A DNA stretch of 11,291 nt from positions 1 through 11,291 of the forward strand of contig JASHYG010000252.1 of assembly GCA_030043215.1 (NCBI GenBank). The letters are read 5' to 3'. Under the pieces are notes generated by a model. The model saw nothing but the letters and a program-made list of their open reading frames with translations, made no database searches and was not told the DNA's origin. The stretch is from Gammaproteobacteria bacterium. GTDB lineage: Bacteria; Pseudomonadota; Gammaproteobacteria; Steroidobacterales; Steroidobacteraceae. Made by a program: the position numbers and the translations under genes. Positions 1 to 6,315 of this stretch are shown one piece after another. Each line of letters begins with the position of its first letter. The stretch's first letter is position 1.

Positions 1-423
1 CGCGGCGTCGGACAGCTCCTGGGTGCCGAAGGTGTGGTACGGCGCGCAACGGATGTCGGCGCCGCCCGCGACGGCCACCATGTAGTGAAATGCGGGAATA
101 CCGCGTCCGGTGCAGGCGAGACTCGTCGCCTTGGGCGAGTGAGTATGGACGATGGCCGCCGCATCGTCCCGAGACCGGTAGATGTCGCGGTGAAACCGCC
201 ATTCGCTCGAGGGGCGGCGGCGGCCGCGCCAGCGCCCGTCGAGCTCGAGCAGCGGAATATCCTCGGGCTCGAGGGTGTCGTAGGCCATCCCGCTCGGACT
301 GACGAAGAACCGCCGTCTGTCGAGGCGAACGCTGACATTGCCGGACGTGCCGTGGGTCAAGCCGAGGCGAGTGAGCTCGCGACACGCCGCAATGACCCCC
401 GCGCGCAGCGCCTCCTCCGTCAT
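1..423 (-). CDS. Class II aldolase, fuculose-phosphate-aldolase-like (partial, N-terminal 141 residues)
   Basis: The gene starts at ATG 423 and is still open at the left edge, so only the N-terminal 141 residues are visible. They follow the L-fuculose-1-phosphate aldolase pattern closely: a phosphate-binding TSGN at residues 26-29, SSEW at 72-75 with the catalytic Glu at 74, and the zinc ligands in HTH at 93-95. IPAFHYM and APYHTFGT follow. The third zinc His of the family would lie outside the window. Enzymes of this family cleave ketose-1-phosphates to dihydroxyacetone phosphate and an aldehyde in the cytoplasm. The ATG overlaps the TGA of mtnA (ATGA, 420-423), so the two are probably translationally coupled. 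With MtnA making 5-methylthioribulose-1-phosphate (or 5-deoxyribulose-1-phosphate), the likely role is aldol cleavage of that product, as in Ald2/DrdA-type enzymes. The alternative is MtnB dehydratase, a relative in the same superfamily, but the sequence looks more like FucA. Confidence 0.85.
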   Translation of the reverse strand, partial: MTEEALRAGVIAACRELTRLGLTHGTSGNVSVRLDRRRFFVSPSGMAYDTLEPEDIPLLELDGRWRGRRRPSSEWRFHRDIYRSRDDAAAIVHTHSPKATSLACTGRGIPAFHYMVAVAGGADIRCAPYHTFGTQELSDAA

Positions 424-1526
424 GAGCCGACCAGCGCGTGTGCAATTCGTCGATCGGGATAGAGACTCTCCAGCCCGGCTCGGCTGGCCGCGCAGAGGCC
501 ACGCTCCGTGATCAAGGCGGTGACCAATCTCGCGGGAGTCACATCGAACCCCAGATTGAGGACCGGGCTCGACTCCGGCACCACCCTCACGGTCGCGAGC
601 GCACCGGAGGACGAACGGCCGGTGATATGCGTGAGCTCCGTCGCCGACCGCTCCTCGATGGGAATGTCGCTCCCCTGATCGAGGGACCAGTCGATGGTGC
701 CGGCCGGCAGCGCCGCGTAGAAGGGGATGTCGTTGTCCCGCGCGGCGAGCGCCTTGAGATACGTGCCGATCTTGTTGCAAACGTCTCCGGCTGCCGTGGT
801 CCGGTCGCTACCGACGATGACCATGTCGACCCGGCCGCGCTGCATGAGATGCCCCCCGAGGTTATCGGCGATCACCGTGTGAGGCACGCCCTGCGCGGCG
901 AGCTCGAACGCCGTGAGCGAGGCCCCCTGATTGCGAGGTCGGGTCTCATCCACCCAGACATGGATCGGTATCCCGGCGTCGTGAGCCGCGTAGACGGGGG
1001 AGAGCGCGGTGCCCCAATCGACGCACGCGAGCCAGCCGGCATTGCAATGAGTCAGGATGTTCACGACGCGTCCGACCGCTGCGGCGCGCCGGCGGATGAT
1101 CTCGAAGCCGTGGACGCCGATCGCGCGACACTGCTCAACGTCCGCGTCACAGATTCGGGCGGCTTCTTTGAACGCCACATTAGCGCGCTCGCGGGGCGAG
1201 ACTCGCTTGAGTGCGCGGCGCATTTGGGAGAGCGCCCAGGCCAGGTTGTGGGCTGTTGGACGCGTTGCCTGCAGGGTCCGGGCCGCCTCCTTGAGATGAG
1301 TGTCCGAGGAGTCCTGCCGCGAGGCGAGCGCGATGCCATACGCGGCGGTCGCGCCGATCAGCGGGGCGCCGCGCACCACCATGCTCCGGATCGCGCTCGC
1401 CGCATCCTCCAGCGTCTCGAGGTCGACCGTCGCGAATTCAAACGGCAACCGGGACTGGTCGATGACCCGGACGGATCCCGTCACGGTGGGCCAGATGGTG
1501 CGGTAGTGCGTGCCAGAGATATTCAC
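420..1526 (-). CDS. mtnA: S-methyl-5-thioribose-1-phosphate isomerase (MtnA)
   Basis: MtnA isomerises 5-methylthioribose-1-phosphate to 5-methylthioribulose-1-phosphate in salvage of methylthioadenosine; relatives act on 5-deoxyribose-1-phosphate. Family motifs are all present: VRGAPLIGATAAYG at residues 51-64, THCNAG at 159-164 with catalytic Cys161, GSDRTTAAGDVCNKIGTY at 239-256 with catalytic Asp241, and FDVTPARLVTALITERG near the C-terminus. Start: I choose GTG 1526, giving 368 residues. It puts the catalytic pair almost at the usual numbering (Cys160/Asp240 in Bacillus) and lies downstream of a TATAAT box at 1563-1568. An in-frame GTG at 1592 would add 22 mostly Arg-rich residues and lies upstream of that box. 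No convincing Shine-Dalgarno precedes 1526, so the start is not certain. The gene overlaps the aldolase gene by 4 bp, and the two form an operon. Confidence 0.93.
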   Translation of the reverse strand: MNISGTHYRTIWPTVTGSVRVIDQSRLPFEFATVDLETLEDAASAIRSMVVRGAPLIGATAAYGIALASRQDSSDTHLKEAARTLQATRPTAHNLAWALSQMRRALKRVSPRERANVAFKEAARICDADVEQCRAIGVHGFEIIRRRAAAVGRVVNILTHCNAGWLACVDWGTALSPVYAAHDAGIPIHVWVDETRPRNQGASLTAFELAAQGVPHTVIADNLGGHLMQRGRVDMVIVGSDRTTAAGDVCNKIGTYLKALAARDNDIPFYAALPAGTIDWSLDQGSDIPIEERSATELTHITGRSSSGALATVRVVPESSPVLNLGFDVTPARLVTALITERGLCAASRAGLESLYPDRRIAHALVGS

Positions 1527-1562
1527 TGATCGCTTGGAGGGATCGGCCCGGCGGGCTCGGGG

Positions 1563-1568
1563 ATTATA
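1563..1568 (-). promoter_or_regulatory. Probable -10 box of the mtnA-aldolase operon
   Basis: Reading the minus strand, a perfect TATAAT stands in otherwise G+C-rich DNA, 36 nt before the chosen GTG of mtnA. A matching -35 is weak: TGCCGG at 1586-1591 with 17 nt spacing. It implies a transcript starting near 1556 with a leader of about 30 nt. The box lies in the 99 bp between the hydrolase stop and mtnA, so mtnA can be expressed independently of the upstream tetR-hydrolase pair. Confidence 0.45.
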
Positions 1569-1625
1569 CCGCCGCCGACGAGTGGCCGGCACTGACAGGT
1601 GGCGTAGCGGTAGGGCGCGGCCGTT

Positions 1626-2636
1626 TCACGGTGTGCAAAACCGGTCTACGGTCTCGTTCCGGAGCCGCAGGAGCGACAGCGGGTCCGCTCGTCCTATCGC
1701 CTTGGTGAGCCTCAGCACCGGCAGCAGGCCTGCGAGGTCGTGATAGTTCAGATGTGCGGTGTCGGCGGGCGCCTGTCGCTCGGCATGGGGAGGCAGTAGC
1801 GCATCGTTCATCCCGTCATTCCGCGCGCTATACATCATCAGATACGGTAGGGCTAAAGTCCGGGCGTCGATCGATCCGTACAGGCCGCCGTCGAGATTGA
1901 CGACGCTGCGGGCCCGCGCATCTCGCCCGGCCACCTCCGTGGCCACGGCTCCGCCGACGGAGAATCCGATCAGGTGCACCGGTGCCGAGCTGAACTGATT
2001 CGGCCGCCAGGCCGGAATGCCGGAGAGTACGGCCTGTACCTGGTCCAGCACGAACGACGTATCGGTTGCCCGCTCCCGCACGATGCGGTTGGTATTCGTG
2101 GCGGCCTCGTAGTAGCGCCGTGCGAGGCCGGCTTTCTCCGCTTTACCTGCGCGCCGGAGCCGGGTGGTCATATCTGCCGAGCTGCGCCGGCCCTCGGCGG
2201 ACTCAGTCCGGCGCAACGCCTGCAGCTCGACCCACTGCGCCTGGTGCTGGATCGAGATCACGATGTGTCCGCGACTGGCGAGCTCCTCCATCAGCGAGGT
2301 GTTTTCCGCCGCGAACGAAATGAGTCCGTGGTGATAAACGACGAGCGCTGCCGCTGCGGCGTCCGCGTCGAAGGGGGCGGACGCATGCGTGGACGTGCGG
2401 CGCCTGGACACGGCAAGAAGCGCGCGCACCAGGTACGGCGTCCCCACATCGCGGCGCAACCCTGCCCACAGCAGCTCGGCCACGCTCCCGGTTGCCGGGA
2501 TCGCCGGGTACCAGAGCTGCACCAGCAGCCGCCGGCCGCGGGCATCGTCGAGTAAGTGCGCAGGGCGGTCGGCATCCACCAGCTCCCGCATGATCGACCC
2601 GACTCGATACGGTCCGGAGGGGGGAAGCAATGGCAT
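1626..2636 (-). CDS. Alpha/beta hydrolase, PAF-acetylhydrolase/lipase-like
   Basis: This 336-residue protein reads like bacterial relatives of platelet-activating-factor acetylhydrolase, a serine esterase family of the alpha/beta-hydrolase fold. GPYRVG near residue 8 and LLVQLWYPA at 37-45 are typical of its N-terminus. VVYHHGL at 99-105 is the oxyanion-loop strand, and SRGHIVISIQH follows at 121-131. GFSVGG at 224-229 is the nucleophile elbow with Ser226. LDGGLYG at 248-254 offers the acid Asp249, and AHLNYHD at 294-300 offers the His (295 or 299). No signal peptide is visible, so it is probably cytoplasmic. A long charged insert (about 140-190) probably forms a lid. The ATG 2636 lies 4 bp after the TetR stop, so the two are co-transcribed and the hydrolase is the likely regulated function. 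The substrate is unknown; an ester of a lipid, drug or xenobiotic is an inference only. Confidence 0.85.
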   Translation of the reverse strand: MPLLPPSGPYRVGSIMRELVDADRPAHLLDDARGRRLLVQLWYPAIPATGSVAELLWAGLRRDVGTPYLVRALLAVSRRRTSTHASAPFDADAAAAALVVYHHGLISFAAENTSLMEELASRGHIVISIQHQAQWVELQALRRTESAEGRRSSADMTTRLRRAGKAEKAGLARRYYEAATNTNRIVRERATDTSFVLDQVQAVLSGIPAWRPNQFSSAPVHLIGFSVGGAVATEVAGRDARARSVVNLDGGLYGSIDARTLALPYLMMYSARNDGMNDALLPPHAERQAPADTAHLNYHDLAGLLPVLRLTKAIGRADPLSLLRLRNETVDRFCTP

Positions 2637-2640
2637 GCCA

Positions 2641-3282
2641 CTATTTGCCGGCGCCCGAAGGGAAGGTGAGGTACCCGCAAGCGAGCGTGGCGAGCATTTC
2701 GCTGAACTTCTCGCGGTTGCGAGCCGGGCTCGAGAGCCGATCCGCGGCGTGCAGCAGCGGGCCGAGCAGCAGTAGGTTGAACAGATAGCAGAGGACGTTG
2801 GCGGACCGGTCTACGTCGTCGACGCTTAGCTGCGATACGCGCCCGCGCAGGAAGGCCTGAAATCCCCGCTGTGCGATGTCCGCGAGGCGGCTCCAGTCGG
2901 CGCCGACCCGCTCCGGATGCTGACGCGAATATAGATAGGCCGGACGCAGGATGTGTCCAAGCGCGGTAACCTGGTCGTAAGCATCGCCCGCGATCCGTTT
3001 CAGGGCATCAAATAGCGGCGCATCCTGCGGCAGGACGGCTTTCTTCGGGCGCGCCGCCCATTCCTCGACGCGCCGGTAATACAGCTCCAGCAGCACGGAC
3101 GCGGTTGCATCGACGTTGCTGAACCGCTGGTAGAGGGTCGCCGGCGAGACCCGTGCTCGACGCGCGAGATCCGCAACGCCGATGTCCGGAAACGGCCGCG
3201 TTCTCAGCAGGGCGTCCATCGCGGCCAGGATCCGGTCCCGCTTCTGCTGCGATCGTTCCTGGCGGGTCGGCTTGGCTCGCAC
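2641..3282 (-). CDS. TetR/AcrR-family transcriptional regulator
   Basis: 213 residues, the usual TetR length. An Arg/Lys-rich N-terminus (RQERSQQKRDRILAAMDALL) leads into a helix-turn-helix at about 32-58 with the family signature VADLARRARVSPATLYQRFSN. The C-terminal part is helical and unconserved, as expected for a ligand pocket; its ligand cannot be read. The start is GTG 3282, fixed by a good Shine-Dalgarno AGGAG (3289-3293) 6 nt upstream. Upstream is an A+T-rich promoter with a perfect inverted repeat, so autorepression is likely. Its stop is 4 bp before the alpha/beta-hydrolase start, making a regulator-enzyme operon. Proteins of this class usually repress and are released by a small molecule, possibly here a substrate or product of the hydrolase (inference). 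Confidence 0.92.
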   Translation of the reverse strand: MRAKPTRQERSQQKRDRILAAMDALLRTRPFPDIGVADLARRARVSPATLYQRFSNVDATASVLLELYYRRVEEWAARPKKAVLPQDAPLFDALKRIAGDAYDQVTALGHILRPAYLYSRQHPERVGADWSRLADIAQRGFQAFLRGRVSQLSVDDVDRSANVLCYLFNLLLLGPLLHAADRLSSPARNREKFSEMLATLACGYLTFPSGAGK

Positions 3283-3301
3283 TGATATCTCCTATGATAT
3301 A

Positions 3302-3322
3302 AATATAAATTTTATTTATATT
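3302..3322. promoter_or_regulatory. Perfect 9+9 bp inverted repeat, probable TetR operator
   Basis: The arms are AATATAAAT (3302-3310) and ATTTATATT (3314-3322) around TTT; they are exact reverse complements. The repeat sits between the -35 and -10 of the tetR promoter and covers the -10, the classical placement for a repressor site. It is in a nearly G+C-free run (about 3297-3325) in an otherwise G+C-rich window. A second, shorter imperfect palindrome (ATATC and GATAT arms, 3286-3300) spans the Shine-Dalgarno of tetR. Confidence 0.6.
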
Positions 3323-3330
3323 ATTGACAA
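3302..3330 (-). promoter_or_regulatory. Promoter of the tetR-hydrolase operon
   Basis: Minus strand: -35 TTGTCA (3325-3330), 17 nt spacer, -10 TATATT (3302-3307). Both boxes are 5 of 6 to the sigma-70 consensus and the spacing is optimal. Transcription would start near 3295, close to the Shine-Dalgarno at 3289-3293, so the leader would be very short. The spacer and -10 are occupied by the perfect inverted repeat. Confidence 0.6.
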
Positions 3331-3382
3331 GAGCGGCGGCGCGACAGCATCGGCAAGCCGGTTGCGACGATTCGGGCGATCC

Positions 3383-3400
3383 GCGCGGCGCCGGCCGCGC
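3383..3400 (-). terminator. GC-rich hairpin just downstream of the small exported-protein gene
   Basis: Arms GCGCGG and CCGCGC (6 bp each, 6 nt loop) start 11 nt after the stop of the small gene at 3412. No run of T follows on the minus strand, so it is not a canonical intrinsic terminator. It might pause or stabilise the transcript end, or be chance in such G+C-rich DNA. Confidence 0.2.
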
Positions 3401-3411
3401 CGTTTCCGAGC

Positions 3412-3663
3412 TCAGTGCTGGACGGTGTTCGACTGCTGCTGCCGTCGCTCTTTGCGCTGCTTTTTCTTGGCGACGTGGTGTCCGATCGCGCAGCCTGCCG
3501 CCGCTCCGAGCACGGCATGATGACCGGCCACGTGTCCCGCAACGGCGCCTACGGCAGCGCCCTTGATGCACCCCTTCGCATCGGCGGCGCTCCAGCCGGC
3601 CACCAGTACGAGGCTCAGGACCGCCGCGAACGCTCGCGTCTTCAATGGAATGCTCGACGACAT
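3412..3663 (-). CDS. Small exported Gly/Ala/His-rich protein (glycine-zipper-like)
   Basis: An 83-residue product starting at ATG 3663, with GGAG 8 nt upstream. A longer open frame reaches 3837, but that extension overlaps the methyltransferase and lacks protein-like character. Residues 1-29 are a classic signal peptide: Lys8/Arg10, a hydrophobic stretch AFAAVLSLVLVAGW, and an ADA cleavage site before KG. The mature part has a small-residue-rich segment (about 33-62) with GxxxG-like spacing (GAAVGAVAGHVAGHHAVLGAAAG), two cysteines (32 and 58), four or more histidines, then a basic Lys/Arg/Gln tail (66-77). Glycine-zipper segments usually associate with or insert in membranes. The Cys pair could form a periplasmic disulfide and the His cluster could bind metal; both are inferences. 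I recognise it only as a conserved-hypothetical type and assign no function. Confidence 0.7.
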   Translation of the reverse strand: MSSSIPLKTRAFAAVLSLVLVAGWSAADAKGCIKGAAVGAVAGHVAGHHAVLGAAAGCAIGHHVAKKKQRKERRQQQSNTVQH

Positions 3664-3712
3664 GGGGTTGCTCCGTCTCCTCGGCCTTGGCCCGGCGCGG
3701 TCGAGTCCGCCC

Positions 3713-3741
3713 TTTCTACACCCGTCCCTCGGAGCGAGCAA
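3713..3741 (-). promoter_or_regulatory. Possible promoter of the small exported-protein gene
   Basis: Minus strand: TTGCTC (3736-3741), 17 nt spacer, TAGAAA (3713-3718), placed about 50 nt before the ATG at 3663. Both boxes are modest matches. The position, in the 134 bp between the methyltransferase stop and this gene, is sensible, but the call is weak. Confidence 0.3.
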
Positions 3742-3797
3742 ACGCTGTGCTCGATTGCTGCCGTATGCGGTCCCTGCCGAATGAACGGCGAGGCTCG

Positions 3798-4643
3798 TTA
3801 ACGGCTCTGAGCTGCCAGCACTACATGCCCGCCCCAATCGCTGCCGGTTGCTGCGCTGCCGGCGAAGAATCGAGCCCTGATCTGCTCGGGCCCGAGATCC
3901 TCCATGTGGCCGAAGCCGAGAACCGATAGCCTGTGCCGGAGCGCTTCAGTCTCGAAGTAGCTCTTGAACGGCTCGCCCAGACCGGCAACGCGGGCCGCAA
4001 GTGCCTCGCGTGCGGAAGCCCGCTCGCCGCTCGCGCGCTCGGTCAGGGGGTTCGAGTAGTCGAACACCACGGCGGCGCCCCCCGACAGGCTAGCGATGAA
4101 GCCGAGCGTCGCGAAGACCGCATCGCGCGGGAGATACGGAACGACCCCGAGCCAGCTGAAGAACGCCGGCTGGAGTGAATCAAAACCCGTCCGCGCCAAG
4201 CCGCTGCGGAGAGTCTCGCGTTGAAAGTCTACCGGCGCGAAGGTGAGTCCCGCTGGAATCGGGATGCCGGCGTCGCCCAGACACCGGCGCTTCCAGGCCT
4301 GCGTGGCGGGATGATCCACCTCGAAGATGCGCAAGCCGGAGACCGGTGTACTCCGGTACGCGTAGGTGTCCAGGCCGGCGCCGAGTATCACGACCTGCCG
4401 CACGCCGCCGGTGATCGCGGCGGCCATGGCATCCTCCGCGACCCGTGCCCGTACAGCTATGAAGAGGCGCAGACGCCGACTCGCCGGATTCTCGGCGGCC
4501 CTGCGCATGACCTCCTTACCCCCATCGCCCAGGATTTGCACGGCCAGTGGATCTTTGAAAACGGAGCCCTGCTCGAGCCGCTGATGTACAGCGCGGTGCG
4601 CGGCGGCTGCAAGCGCGGTACGGCTCGCCTGACGGTCGCGCAC
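3798..4643 (-). CDS. Class I SAM-dependent methyltransferase, LCMT/TIGR00027 type
   Basis: 281 residues matching the bacterial leucine-carboxyl-methyltransferase-like family (PF04072; TIGR00027 group). Landmarks in order: ASRTALAAAAHRA at 6-18, FKDPLA at 29-34, the SAM-binding motif I VVILGAGLDTYAYR at 84-97, the acidic strand end FEVDHPATQAWKR at 107-119, VDF at 138-140, FFSWLGVVPYL at 161-171, and VVFDYSNPL at 192-200. It should transfer a methyl group from SAM, but these proteins are known for carboxyl or hydroxyl methylation of varied small molecules and the acceptor cannot be inferred. The start is GTG 4643, with a weak AGG 7 nt upstream, 18 bp after the MarR stop. It is therefore the second gene of a marR operon and probably under that regulator. 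Confidence 0.88.
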   Translation of the reverse strand: MRDRQASRTALAAAAHRAVHQRLEQGSVFKDPLAVQILGDGGKEVMRRAAENPASRRLRLFIAVRARVAEDAMAAAITGGVRQVVILGAGLDTYAYRSTPVSGLRIFEVDHPATQAWKRRCLGDAGIPIPAGLTFAPVDFQRETLRSGLARTGFDSLQPAFFSWLGVVPYLPRDAVFATLGFIASLSGGAAVVFDYSNPLTERASGERASAREALAARVAGLGEPFKSYFETEALRHRLSVLGFGHMEDLGPEQIRARFFAGSAATGSDWGGHVVLAAQSR

Positions 4644-4661
4644 GGCGGAACCTGAATTCTC

Positions 4662-5168
4662 TCAGGCGGCGTCGACCACGCGCTCTTCCCCGGGCTCGCA
4701 GGCGGCGACCTTCAGCATGAGCTCGGCGCTCAGCCTGAGCACGGCCTGTTCGGCTGCGCTCAGTGTCGCCGCCATGGCGCGCTCCAGCCACTCGCGCCGT
4801 GCGCCGATGTCATGGGCGAGGGCCGAGCGCCCCTTGCGGGTCAGCTCGATGCGCAGCGTGCGGCGATCCGTGGCGCCGCGTCGCCGCACGATGAGACCAG
4901 CGGTCTGCATCTCGGCGATCAATCGAGTGAGCGACTGGGGCCGTAAGCGCTCGTAGTCAGCGAGCCGCGCGGCTGGCATTGCACCGAGGCGATCGAGCGT
5001 CGCGAGTATACCCAGCTGCGAGAGGCTGACCGAGGAGGCCGGCCGCTCCGCGCGCAGGCGCCGACCCAGCCGCAGTACGGCGCTGACGATCGAGCGCGAA
5101 GCGCTCTCCAACTCCAGTTCTTGGGAGGCGGAGTCTTCATAAGTATTACGTATCGAAGTCGCAGGCAT
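4662..5168 (-). CDS. MarR-family transcriptional regulator
   Basis: 168 residues from ATG 5168, preceded by AAGGAA. A helical N-terminal dimerisation part (about 18-45) is followed by a winged helix at about 48-112. LSQLGILATLDRLGAMPAARLADYERL and PQSLTRLIAEMQTAGLIVRR form the HTH, and the wing carries the typical DRR (101-103) before TLRIELTRKGR, a hallmark of MarR proteins. The rest is the second dimerisation helix pair. It lies 18 bp before the methyltransferase and diverges from the small P-loop kinase gene. An inverted repeat overlaps its promoter, suggesting autoregulation. MarR proteins are often released by phenolics or other toxic small molecules. Control of the downstream efflux operon (as EmrR does for emrAB in E. 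coli) is possible but not shown by the sequence. Confidence 0.92.
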   Translation of the reverse strand: MPATSIRNTYEDSASQELELESASRSIVSAVLRLGRRLRAERPASSVSLSQLGILATLDRLGAMPAARLADYERLRPQSLTRLIAEMQTAGLIVRRRGATDRRTLRIELTRKGRSALAHDIGARREWLERAMAATLSAAEQAVLRLSAELMLKVAACEPGEERVVDAA

Positions 5169-5200
5169 CTCGGCTATTTCCTTGTACCGATTCGTGGAAG

Positions 5201-5229
5201 ATAATACGCCATACGTATTAAATAGTCAC
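5201..5229 (-). promoter_or_regulatory. Promoter of the marR-methyltransferase operon
   Basis: Minus strand: -35 GTGACT (5224-5229, 4 of 6), 17 nt spacer, -10 TATTAT (5201-5206, 5 of 6). The start point would fall near 5194, about 26 nt before the ATG, leaving room for the AAGGAA Shine-Dalgarno. The inverted repeat at 5202-5220 covers most of it. Confidence 0.5.
5202..5220. promoter_or_regulatory. Inverted repeat, probable MarR operator
   Basis: Arms TAATACG (5202-5208) and CGTATTA (5214-5220) are exact reverse complements with a 5 nt centre, the size typical of MarR sites. The right arm also lies in the palindrome ATACGTAT (5211-5218). A related TTACGTAT element lies at 5146-5153, inside the start of the marR gene. 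In the divergent intergenic region the site could also affect the plus-strand P-loop gene. Confidence 0.5.
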
Positions 5230-5294
5230 TGCGACAAGAATCGTCGTATCCGGCACGATTTGATCTGGGCCGTACCTCGCGTAAGGGGAGCGCA

Positions 5295-5831
5295 ATGCCG
5301 TTCGTCGTTCTGATTGGCGCCTCGGGGTCGGGGAAGACGACGATCGTCCGCGCGATTGCGCAGCGCTATGCCGATGAGGTCGAGGTGTTCTACTTCGATC
5401 AGATCGGCGTGCCATCGGTCGAGCGGATGATCGCCGAGTGTGGCTCCGGTGAGGGATGGCAGCGCGCCAAGACGATCGAGTGGCTGGCGAGGCTCGCACC
5501 TCTCAGCAGGTCTGGACGTCCACTGCTGTTCGAAGGTCAGACCCGCCTTTCCTTCCTCGCAGAGGGAGCCGAGGCTGCCGGGGGTCCCGCGTACTTGCCC
5601 ATCCTCCTCGACTGCGACGCTGAAACGAGGTCGAGGCGTCTCACGGTCGAAAGGGAACAGCCTGAGCTCGCGAATGAAGACATGATGAATTGGGCGCGCT
5701 ATTTGCGACGCGAGGCGAAGAGAAGCGGTTGCGAGATACTGGACACCTCCACGCTCTCGCTCGAGCGGTGCATCGTCCACGTGATGGCGCGACTCCGCGG
5801 AAGCCACTTCCCGGACGGGGTTCGACGATGA
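5295..5831 (+). CDS. Small P-loop NTPase / nucleotide-kinase-like protein
   Basis: 178 residues from ATG 5295 with the Shine-Dalgarno AAGGGGAG just upstream. The N-terminus is a textbook Walker A, LIGASGSGKTT at 6-16. LLFEGQTR at 77-84 is a Walker-B-like or acceptor-site strand. DCDAETRSRRL at 106-116 resembles the LID arginine region of small-molecule kinases. ILDTSTLSLE near 148-157 matches the C-terminal strand-loop contacting the adenine in NMP/shikimate/gluconate-kinase-like proteins. The length suits a single-domain kinase. The phosphate acceptor is unknown. It reads divergently from marR across 126 bp containing the putative MarR operator. An overlapping minus-strand frame (5226-5843) is a shadow, since this strand carries the motifs. 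Confidence 0.8.
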   Translation: MPFVVLIGASGSGKTTIVRAIAQRYADEVEVFYFDQIGVPSVERMIAECGSGEGWQRAKTIEWLARLAPLSRSGRPLLFEGQTRLSFLAEGAEAAGGPAYLPILLDCDAETRSRRLTVEREQPELANEDMMNWARYLRREAKRSGCEILDTSTLSLERCIVHVMARLRGSHFPDGVRR

Positions 5832-6315
5832 CCGGTAGTTCAAGCTGACTCGCTACCCTCGGCCACAACCCCTGGACAAAGAACCAGTAGACGCCGGCAT
5901 GACCTTATTCTTTGCGCGGGCGTTCACGGTCGGCGCGACGGTCTCCGGGTCATCTGCGCGGTGAGCAGCGGGTGGGGGACGTGCTCGGACGCGCCGCGGA
6001 GGCCGAGCGGTGCCCGGCGGGTCCGATCGGAACCGGCATGGGGTTGTCCCAGAAGGATTTCTTACCCGTCGAGGCTTGGGCTGTTGAGCGGCCCCCGGAG
6101 CTCACGGCTGCGTGCACCCCGCAGGTGGGATCTGAATTTATCTTCGCCTTTCCGCGCCGCGGTGCCGCATGCGTGCGCCACGATGCGTGCGGGTTCAGCG
6201 CTACTGGATCTAACCGAACACGATACGGCCGGCGCCTGCTGCTAAAGTAGGACGGTCGGCGCGGGCCTCGAGCGAGAGGTCCGTGGCTTCCAAACCTCGC
6301 GATCGAGCTCACACT
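5832..6315. other. Gap of about 480 bp with no intact gene
   Basis: Between the P-loop gene stop and the adaptor start I see no intact gene, no RNA gene and no clear terminator. One plus-strand frame (from about 5912) holds a possible histidine-kinase remnant, listed separately. The last 100 bases must carry the promoter of the efflux operon, but I find no convincing -35/-10 pair; TAAAGT at 6243-6248 is the best -10-like word and lacks a -35. No copy of either operator found elsewhere in the window is evident here. Confidence 0.5.
6020..6160 (+). pseudogene. Possible remnant of a sensor histidine kinase ATP-binding domain
   Basis: In the frame starting at 5912, GTGMGLS (6029-6049) matches the G2 box of GHKL/HATPase_c domains. 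VEA follows 7 residues later, where kinases have IVEAHGG, and GSEFIFAFPRR (6128-6160) resembles the closing strand of the domain (GATFxFTLP-like). Order and approximate spacing fit a kinase C-terminus, but the connecting residues are scrambled and no H-box, N-box or G1-box is visible upstream. If real, it is a decayed tail left after loss of a two-component gene. It may instead be chance. Confidence 0.3.

Noticed and set aside
438..1529. 363-codon plus-strand open frame
   Set aside because: Antisense shadow of mtnA, which has all catalytic motifs on the minus strand.
3324..3329. Perfect TTGACA on the plus strand
   Set aside because: No -10 at 16-18 nt and no plus-strand gene follows; it is the complement of the minus-strand -35 region.
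5226..5843. 205-codon minus-strand open frame opposite the P-loop gene
   Set aside because: The plus strand carries Walker A, LID-like residues and a good ribosome binding site; the minus frame shows none.
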